This document shows positions 15,266 through 20,588 of a stretch of 20,588 nucleotides of DNA, piece by piece; position 1 is the first letter of the stretch; each line of letters opens with the position of its first letter. The stretch lies in assembly GCA_002480735.1 (NCBI GenBank), contig DLCS01000243.1, forward strand, positions 5,616-26,203, given 5' to 3'. The notes beneath the pieces were generated by a model. That model had not been told where the DNA came from. It worked only from the letters and a program-made list of their open reading frames with translations, and did no database searches. The DNA comes from Bacillaceae bacterium UBA7792. GTDB lineage: Bacteria; Bacillota; Bacilli; Bacillales; Cytobacillaceae. A program made the position numbers and the translations under genes.

Positions 15266-16525
15266 ATGATTCTACACATGATAAAGAAAGAATTGTTATT
15301 GTACCTACGCCGCCCACGAGAGCTCGTCATCCTTTTGCTCATGCCATTTGTTCTCATTACCATTCTGGGTTTTGCGTTGGAATCAATAAACGGTCAAGAA
15401 ACTCCGAACCTTGATATTAAGCTAGCATTCATTCAAAAGGATGATATCGAGGCTGCTGAAACAAATGTGATTGCCAGAATCGAAGGACTCCCAATGTCGG
15501 AGGAAGAAAAGCAAGCAGCCATTGCAGGAATAAAAAGTGCAAATCCAGTTCGTATTTTGAAGGAGGATGTACTTGATAGCCCTGAATTAAGGAAGATGAT
15601 CGATGTTAATTATGTTGATAGCTTAAGTGAAAAAGAAATGGATCGATATAGTGGAATCGTAGAAATTCCAGCTCAATTTACCGAACAATATTTCCAGCAT
15701 GTTTTTTTCGGAGGAAATGAGCCACCAGAAATGAAGCTGAAAATCAATGAAACCAATTCGATACAGGGCTCGATTACAAAGGATATCTTTACTAGCTTTC
15801 AAGAGGAGGTTACCTTTTGGACAACTGCTCAGTCTTTAGGTATCAATGCGGATCAGCTGCGTAATAAAATGACATCCAATATCGGTTTAACACAGCCTGT
15901 TTCTGAGAAAAAGACCATTAGCGCAGTAGGCTATTATGCAATCGGAATGAGCGTTATGTTCATGTTTTTTGTGGCGGGGAATGTTGCGACACTAGCCTTT
16001 GAAGAAAAAAGCAATCATATTTTTGACAGGATCTTATTAGCCAACATGCCGATCCCAGTCTTTTTCTCTGGAATATTTGTTTCTAGCTTTGTTGTTTCTT
16101 TTTGTCAGATTAATATTCTTTATGGATTATCAGCACTTATTCATGACGTGACTTGGCCAAACCTGATTCACTATTTGACTTTGTCGGTTATGCTCAGTGC
16201 AATGGTTGGGGCTTTTGCTATTCTTGTTTCGGCAATTAGCTACCGCCTCAATTCAAATGCAGCTGTACAGGTATTCTCCAGTGTTGTGATTCCGATGATT
16301 GCTTTTATCGGGGGGAGCTTTGTCCCGGTAGCCCAGCTCGGAGGTGTTTTTGAGGAAATTTCTAAATATACCCCAGCTGGAGCAGGAGTATCGGCATACT
16401 ACAAGATTATGCAGGGCTATTCATTAGCAGATGTATCTACCCAATTAATCGTGATATTGGTTATTACCGTTATTCTAATTATGATTACATTCGTTATACA
16501 ACCGAAGAGAGGTGAGAACTTTTGA
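15266..16525 (+). CDS. ABC-2 type permease, LnrM-like
   Basis: This 419-residue membrane protein has one N-terminal transmembrane segment (about residues 20-37, ELVILLLMPFVLITILGFAL). A soluble domain of about 180 residues on the outer face comes next, then about five more membrane segments from residue 220 to the end (YYAIGMSVMFMFFVAGNVATL onward). This is the ABC-2 exporter fold. A conserved PVAQLGG...YTPAGAG segment lies before the last helix. It starts 11 bases after the ATPase gene and overlaps the next gene by four bases, so the three are one operon. It probably pairs with the second permease as a heterodimer. It corresponds in position to LnrM (YfiM). Confidence 0.88.
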   Translation: MILHMIKKELLLYLRRPRELVILLLMPFVLITILGFALESINGQETPNLDIKLAFIQKDDIEAAETNVIARIEGLPMSEEEKQAAIAGIKSANPVRILKEDVLDSPELRKMIDVNYVDSLSEKEMDRYSGIVEIPAQFTEQYFQHVFFGGNEPPEMKLKINETNSIQGSITKDIFTSFQEEVTFWTTAQSLGINADQLRNKMTSNIGLTQPVSEKKTISAVGYYAIGMSVMFMFFVAGNVATLAFEEKSNHIFDRILLANMPIPVFFSGIFVSSFVVSFCQINILYGLSALIHDVTWPNLIHYLTLSVMLSAMVGAFAILVSAISYRLNSNAAVQVFSSVVIPMIAFIGGSFVPVAQLGGVFEEISKYTPAGAGVSAYYKIMQGYSLADVSTQLIVILVITVILIMITFVIQPKRGENF

Positions 16526-17619
16526 TAGGAATCCTATGGGGGAAAATTCGGTTATTGTTTAGAAAACCAGGTTCGTTTATTGTAACGACTATTATTTGTA
16601 TGGTGTTTGCCTTTTTCTTGGGTAAGTCTACATATTCTGAGGTGAAGGTTCCGGTCTATAGTTCACTTCCAGATGCTGAGGTGGAGGAAATTGTGAACGA
16701 GCTCAACAAAAGCGAATCCTTCAAGTATGTGATAGAGACGGAAGAGACCGTGAAAAACAAGGTGGCTGATGGCACTGTTGAGGCTGGAATTGAGCTCAAA
16801 GCGGAATCCTATACCTTATATCAAGTAGGCAAAACAGGAAATTATCATCTCATTAACGAGCAATTGAATAGCTTTTATTCGGAAAAAATTAGAGATAATG
16901 CAGTTCGGGAACAGGTCGGGGACAGTAGTGACGTGATGGAGACCTTGAAGAAGGCGAAGGCTAATCCCCTTTTTGAATTATCAGTATCGTCCTTTTCCGA
17001 TCAAAATAAGTGGGTGCATGATCCAAGTTTGCAATCCCTATTTGGATTCGCCTTATTCTTCTCAATTTATACGGTTGCTTTCAGTGTGGTTGAGATTCTA
17101 AGGGAAAAGCAGGAGGGCATTTGGGATCGATTGATTCTGTCACCTATCTCCAAATTTGGAATGTATGCGGGGAATTTGCTCTATTCCCTAATCTTGGGTT
17201 ATGTCCAAATTGCGTTAATTTTCCTCGTATTTAAATATGGAGCGGGTGTTGATTTCCATGGTGGCTTTGGAAAGACCTTGATTCTCATTATCCCGTATCT
17301 GTTTACGATTATCGCGATGTCTATTTTTATTGCGGGGCTTGTCAAAACCATTGGTCAATTTAATGCCCTTATCCCATTAATCAGTGTGAGTTTTGCGATG
17401 CTTGGGGGAGCTTATTGGCCGATTGAGATTGTCACATCGGATATATTATTGACTATTTCAAAAGGTATTCCAATTACCTATGGGATGGAAATTTTAAAGG
17501 GAGTGACGGTTTCGGGCCTATCTTATAGCGATGTATTGTTGCCGATCTCGATTTTGCTTTTAATGGGAGTTGCCTTGATGGGGGTTGGTATACGCCTGAT
17601 GGAGAGCAGACATGTATAG
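16522..17619 (+). CDS. ABC-2 type permease, LnrN-like
   Basis: This 365-residue membrane protein has the same plan as the preceding permease: an N-terminal helix (about residues 17-34, SFIVTTIICMVFAFFLG), an outer domain to about residue 165, then about five helices (SLFGFALFFSIYTVAFSVVEI onward). REKQEGIWDRLILSPIS is the cytoplasmic coupling-helix motif that contacts the ATPase. The start is TTG in a TTGA overlap with the upstream stop, with AGAGAGGTGAG upstream. It is the last gene of the unit and is followed by a terminator. It corresponds to LnrN (YfiN). The two permeases are paralogous and likely work together. Confidence 0.88.
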   Translation: MIGILWGKIRLLFRKPGSFIVTTIICMVFAFFLGKSTYSEVKVPVYSSLPDAEVEEIVNELNKSESFKYVIETEETVKNKVADGTVEAGIELKAESYTLYQVGKTGNYHLINEQLNSFYSEKIRDNAVREQVGDSSDVMETLKKAKANPLFELSVSSFSDQNKWVHDPSLQSLFGFALFFSIYTVAFSVVEILREKQEGIWDRLILSPISKFGMYAGNLLYSLILGYVQIALIFLVFKYGAGVDFHGGFGKTLILIIPYLFTIIAMSIFIAGLVKTIGQFNALIPLISVSFAMLGGAYWPIEIVTSDILLTISKGIPITYGMEILKGVTVSGLSYSDVLLPISILLLMGVALMGVGIRLMESRHV

Positions 17620-17634
17620 AACAAAGGGTTGAGA

Positions 17635-17662
17635 AAAGCGCCTCTTCTTAGGGCGCTTTCTT
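17635..17662. terminator. terminator between the transporter operon and a convergent gene
   Basis: AAAGCGCC (17635-17642) and GGCGCTTT (17652-17659) form a perfect 8-bp stem with a nine-base loop, followed by CTT. The minus-strand gene ends at the edge of this hairpin, so it may serve both sides, though the flanking A/T runs are short. Confidence 0.8.
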
Positions 17663-18225
17663 CATGTGGTTAATTTCTCAATAATCGTTCTTTTGCCGTT
17701 ATTGATTGTAAATTCAAAACGATCCGTTTTCTTCTCATAGTACCAGAAGTGATGCTGAATATTGCAGATATCCTCCTGATTGTCAAAGATGAAGAAATTG
17801 ACCCCTTCCTTTCTTTCTTCCGTGTTTAAAAAGGTGAGATGGTTATAGCAATAGATGCAGTCAAAAATGGAAAATTTCAAGGAATTTAGATGGGTGATGA
17901 ACTGATAGAATGCATCATCCGAAATTTCCTCTAAAAGTCGCTCCAAAGAATAGATAAGGGTTTTGCGAATTCGAATGGTATCGTTATTTTTCAGATGAAT
18001 GCGTTCGTGATCAGTACTCACCTGCCCATCTTCACATAAGACTCCCTTCCGCCACCGACCATGTCGGTACACCTCGAGCTCCTGGTGAAGATACTCTTCT
18101 AGCAAGGAGGCTTCTTCTGTTTCCGCCTCGAAAAAGACCCATTGCTCATTAATATATTCAACCGATCCCTCAAAAAAGGCTCTGTTTTGGTATTCAATTA
18201 GTTTTGCACGCTGCTGTCTTCTCAT
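17662..18225 (-). CDS. conserved hypothetical protein, possibly DUF2777-like
   Basis: This 187-residue protein has no function I can assign. It has no signal peptide or transmembrane segment. Its N-terminal half reads as a small beta-rich domain (AFFEGSVEYINEQWVFFE, then a charged stretch with HGRWRKGVLCEDG). The C-terminal half contains FSIFDCIYCYNHLTFL with a CxxC pair, and FIFDNQEDICNIQHHFWYYE with a Cys and two His, so metal binding is possible. The style resembles a Bacillus-only family that I believe is DUF2777, but I am not certain. The frame stays open 30 codons further upstream to 18315, but GGAGGG lies five bases before ATG 18225 and two before ATG 18228, so the longer form is unlikely. 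It converges on the transporter operon. Confidence 0.7.
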   Translation of the reverse strand: MRRQQRAKLIEYQNRAFFEGSVEYINEQWVFFEAETEEASLLEEYLHQELEVYRHGRWRKGVLCEDGQVSTDHERIHLKNNDTIRIRKTLIYSLERLLEEISDDAFYQFITHLNSLKFSIFDCIYCYNHLTFLNTEERKEGVNFFIFDNQEDICNIQHHFWYYEKKTDRFEFTINNGKRTIIEKLTT

Positions 18226-18535
18226 CATTACCCTCCATAACTGAACACAAGTTGTAGAAATACTTCTTCTATGGATTTTAACAATATCGATGCCTTCACA
18301 ATTCTTTGTAGACATTTCTATATGAATTTAAACTCAAAAGGATAAATTAGGACAATTAACCATTTTTTATTGCCGAGCATAATGTAGCAATATGAATATT
18401 CGGGGATTCCCTGTTTTAAGGGGAATGTTGCTAATAAAAGAATATTCGCTTTGTCGTTATTCGGACACTATTGAGTCAAATGTGTGCGAGGTTATTGATG
18501 TATTTTCTTTTTTCTTTTGAAAATGTGAGCAAAGG
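18226..18535. other. non-coding region upstream of the hypothetical gene
   Basis: I see no convincing gene here; it should contain the promoter of the minus-strand gene, but no clear -35/-10 pair stands out. It contains a direct repeat GAATATTCG (18394-18402 and 18440-18448) and a small hairpin between the copies: ATTCCC (18406-18411) with GGGAAT (18421-18426), flanked by TAGCAA (18385-18390) and TTGCTA (18428-18433). Confidence 0.5.
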
Positions 18536-18793
18536 GTGAATGGCGACAAGTTCGAGAGAGAAGTAGGCCGAGTTGTCGTCATAGCGGCTGAATGACGACA
18601 GTTTCGTGTAAGAGGAGGGTAAAGTTGTCGTCATAGGGGGTGAATGCCGACAGAATCGAGAGAGAAGTGGTCCAAGTTGTCGTCATAGCAGCTAAATGAC
18701 GACAGTTTCATGAGAGAAAAAATCAAAACTGTCGCCATAGCAAGTGAATGCCCACAGATTCGTATCAGAAGAGAGAAATCTGTGCTCATAACA
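18536..18793. repeat. tandem array of five 52-bp inverted-repeat units
   Basis: Units begin at 18536, 18588, 18640, 18692 and 18744. The first four are exactly 52 bases and the fifth is 50. Each opens with (G/C)T(G/A)AATG, has a left arm like TGACGACAG, a purine-rich centre and a right arm like TTGTCGTCATAG. The best stem is in unit 2 (TGACGACA / TGTCGTCA, up to 12 pairs with G-T). Units 4 and 5 have altered arms that still pair (CGACAGTTT / AAACTGTCG and CACAGATT / AATCTGTG). The period is not a multiple of three, which argues against coding. A decayed sixth unit seems to run from 18794 to the stop codon of the NERD gene. Confidence 0.88.
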
Positions 18794-18838
18794 GTTAAAC
18801 AAAGACAGCTTCATGTATAAGTACATAGAGCCTGTTGA

Positions 18839-19753
18839 TTAATCTGTATAGTAGGCGGATCTACCATGTCCTTTAAGTTCAAAATTTTTCGCTAATATTC
18901 TTTGGATGGTTCTTATACCGATGATTCCGTTACACCAGTCATTAATCACCGTAGAAGTGATTTTTTTATCTGGAAAAAGCAATTTTAACTCACGGAACGA
19001 CCTAAGAATCACAGCCTGATTGCTCTCTTTGTAATGACAATGGGGGCAGACGAATTTGCTTTGCTCTGCCGTACGCACTTCTATTAAACTTTGACATTTT
19101 ATACAGACGCTTCCTTTAGCAAGTTCATTGTATTCATAAGAAGGAAGCAAACTGTTTGGATAGGAAGGATGGTGCGCTGAAATTAATATCTCCGCTAATT
19201 TTTTCTGTTTATGACCGTTATTTACAATGACGGATTGTAGTTTCTTGAAAAAAGTTTCGATTTGGGTTGGCAAAACAATACAAGGATCTAGAGGGGCGTT
19301 ATACAGGGTGAAGTGAGGATGAATAAAGATTAAAAATGGTTTAATTTTCATAGTGAACCCATGTTCTTGGAGGAAACGTCTTAGTAAGGTTTCACAGCGC
19401 TGCAATTGATGGAGCGGATTCTTAATCTCAAGTCCAGTAGTGGTTTGCCAGACATCATCTTTTATCACATAATCCCCCTCATAATTCTTAACGTCAAACA
19501 GGTAAAGTTCATTCTGTGTAACTCCTATACTATCCAATTGAAAAAAAGAATTTCTATGTTCTAGCAAAAGGTCATTTATAAACGTCCATTCCTCTAAAAA
19601 AGTATTCGACCAATCATCGAATTTCTTTTCACCTATAAATCCTTTTTCTAGACTTAAGTAGTGCTGATAGGCTTTTTCCGAGAGGTCTGTTCGGGAGGAT
19701 AAGATTCTGAAGATTAGGAGTTCAGGGGATTCAATACGAGGCTTAATAATCAA
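18839..19753 (-). CDS. NERD-domain protein with C-terminal zinc ribbon
   Basis: This 304-residue protein carries a NERD (nuclease-related) domain in about residues 35-145. It includes FFQLDSIGVTQNELYLFDVKN, whose spaced Asp and D-x-K resemble the PD-(D/E)xK nuclease core, and NPLHQLQRCETLLRRFL. A zinc ribbon follows at about residues 215-245 (CIKC ... CPHC, two CxxC pairs). The last 60 residues are helical and basic and may bind DNA (INDWCNGIIGIRTIQRIL). Activity is inferred from the fold; few NERD proteins have been studied. The frame is open from TTG 19762, but that codon abuts the Shine-Dalgarno AAAGG; TTG 19753, nine bases away, gives MIIKPR, a common NERD opening. The stop lies at the edge of the 52-bp repeat array. 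Confidence 0.82.
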   Translation of the reverse strand: MIIKPRIESPELLIFRILSSRTDLSEKAYQHYLSLEKGFIGEKKFDDWSNTFLEEWTFINDLLLEHRNSFFQLDSIGVTQNELYLFDVKNYEGDYVIKDDVWQTTTGLEIKNPLHQLQRCETLLRRFLQEHGFTMKIKPFLIFIHPHFTLYNAPLDPCIVLPTQIETFFKKLQSVIVNNGHKQKKLAEILISAHHPSYPNSLLPSYEYNELAKGSVCIKCQSLIEVRTAEQSKFVCPHCHYKESNQAVILRSFRELKLLFPDKKITSTVINDWCNGIIGIRTIQRILAKNFELKGHGRSAYYTD

Positions 19754-19860
19754 TATACTCAACCTTTCTATTCGAAATTAAAGTGGGACTAACTCTAATA
19801 AACAAACTATGAACTAAGTATATCATGTTATACCCAAGTTAATAGTTTTCATCATAAAGA

Positions 19861-19890
19861 TTGACGACTTCATGTCGAAAAGGATAATCT
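19861..19890 (+). promoter_or_regulatory. SigA promoter of the amylase-like gene
   Basis: TTGACG (19861-19866) and TAATCT (19885-19890) are separated by 18 bases; the overlapping GATAAT (19883-19888) gives a 16-base spacer. It lies about 35 bases upstream of the start codon. Confidence 0.6.
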
Positions 19891-19923
19891 TATAGGCGAA
19901 TACTATTGTTTGGGGGAACATGG

Positions 19924-20588
19924 ATGAAAAAGGGTTTGTGCTTATTGAGCCTATTGCTTCTTTTTTTTAGCTCTTCGAATGTGGTGGGGGCAGAAGAAGA
20001 AAGAAGCTGGCAGGATGAAACGATTTACTACATTACGATTGACCGATTTAATAACAGCGATTTTACGAATGATTTTGAGGTCGATGCCAAGGATCCGAAT
20101 AAATTTCATGGCGGTGATTTTCAAGGCATCATCGATCGCCTCGATTACATAAAAGAAATGGGATTTTCCGTGATTGCCCTCTCATCAATTTTTGAGGTTG
20201 ATGGCTACAAAAATTCCAAAATTAAGGATTATTTCAAGACAGGAGCAAATTTCGGTTCGATGAAGAAGCTGCAGGAATTAGTCGATCTAGCCCATCAAAA
20301 AAAGATGAAGGTAATCCTTGATTTTCCGATTATGGAAGGGATGGATCAAAATACGCTTATCGATGTGGCGAAATGGTGGATCGAGGAAGCAAAAGTCGAT
20401 GGATACATATTAGACTTAGGTCAGGGAGTTTCCCCAAAGCTTCTGCAGAATCTTTCAAGGGAAGCGAAGGAGGTCAAAGAGGACTTCATTATACTGGCGG
20501 ATTTCCAGACAGGAGAGCAGGTAGAAGGAATTGACGGTTTTTTTGACTATTCTTTTAATGAAAATTTACGGGCGGCATTTTCTAAGTC
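19924..20588 (+). CDS. secreted GH13 alpha-amylase-like protein, degenerate (partial)
   Basis: The first 221 codons are present; the gene runs off the window end. A signal peptide covers about residues 1-23 (basic start, LLSLLLLFF core, VGA cleavage site). The mature start matches bacterial alpha-amylases (DETIYYITIDRFNN, then FHGGDFQGIIDRLDYIKEMGF). Later the GH13 conserved regions are damaged. Region I reads D133-FPIME where DxVxNH is expected. Region II reads GYILD with Asp164 kept but the invariant Arg replaced by Ile162. Region III reads LADFQ with Asp193 at the catalytic Glu position. Only 31 residues separate regions I and II, so domain B is missing. The frame is intact, which suggests a pseudoenzyme, perhaps for glycan binding, more than a decaying gene. 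GGGGG lies seven bases before the ATG. Confidence 0.8.
   Translation, partial: MKKGLCLLSLLLLFFSSSNVVGAEEERSWQDETIYYITIDRFNNSDFTNDFEVDAKDPNKFHGGDFQGIIDRLDYIKEMGFSVIALSSIFEVDGYKNSKIKDYFKTGANFGSMKKLQELVDLAHQKKMKVILDFPIMEGMDQNTLIDVAKWWIEEAKVDGYILDLGQGVSPKLLQNLSREAKEVKEDFIILADFQTGEQVEGIDGFFDYSFNENLRAAFSK

Noticed and set aside
18226..18315. Thirty-codon N-terminal extension of the minus-strand hypothetical protein
   Set aside because: A GGAGGG ribosome binding site lies just before the internal ATGs at 18228 and 18225, and the extension looks like untranslated sequence.
18536..18793. CRISPR array
   Set aside because: The 52-bp units are contiguous, with no alternation of identical repeats and unique spacers of similar size, and no cas genes are present.

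Overview
The window comes from an endospore-forming, low-GC Firmicute of the Bacillaceae. The main evidence is a complete six-gene gerP spore-coat operon on the minus strand with a near-perfect SigK-type promoter. Many other genes have close Bacillus counterparts by motif (YcsN-type aldo/keto reductase, SigX-like sigma factor, YisL, LnrJKLMN-type cluster). Strong AGGAGG-type ribosome binding sites and frequent TTG starts fit the same group. In Bacillus subtilis, as I recall it, yisL also lies near gerP, so the gerP-yisL order looks ancestral, with a fatty acyl-CoA ligase and a DUF418 membrane protein between them here.

Layout. Positions 32-1752 hold proC and an aldo/keto reductase as a likely two-gene unit closed by a hairpin. 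Positions 1969-3376 hold an ECF sigma factor overlapping a single-pass membrane protein that is probably its anti-sigma factor. A bidirectional terminator at 3385-3423 separates this from the convergent gerPA-gerPF operon (5436 back to 3424). This includes the very small gerPD (4097-4276), which is easily missed. Positions 5655-9119 hold an acyl-CoA ligase, a DUF418 multi-pass membrane protein and YisL. Positions 9301-12213 encode a 970-residue FIST-PAS-GGDEF-EAL protein whose GGDEF site is degenerate and whose EAL site is intact, preceded by a possible SigD (motility) promoter.

Positions 12412-17619 form a five-gene unit resembling B. subtilis lnrJKLMN (yfiJKLMN, linearmycin resistance): NarL-type sensor kinase, response regulator, ABC ATPase and two ABC-2 permeases. 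A set of regularly spaced TGAC/GTCA half-sites sits before the transporter genes and is a candidate operator for the regulator.

The right part is more accessory. A conserved-hypothetical gene (minus strand, 17662-18225) and a NERD nuclease-related gene with a zinc ribbon (minus strand, 18839-19753) flank 613 bp of non-coding DNA. That DNA carries a tandem array of 52-bp units, each an imperfect inverted repeat, with paired base changes that keep the arms complementary. The window ends inside a secreted GH13 alpha-amylase-like gene (19924 onward) that appears to have lost domain B and several catalytic-site residues, so it may be a pseudoenzyme. The most interesting signals are the hairpin array, the degenerate amylase, the TGAC array before the transporter, and the FIST/c-di-GMP protein with its SigD-like promoter.
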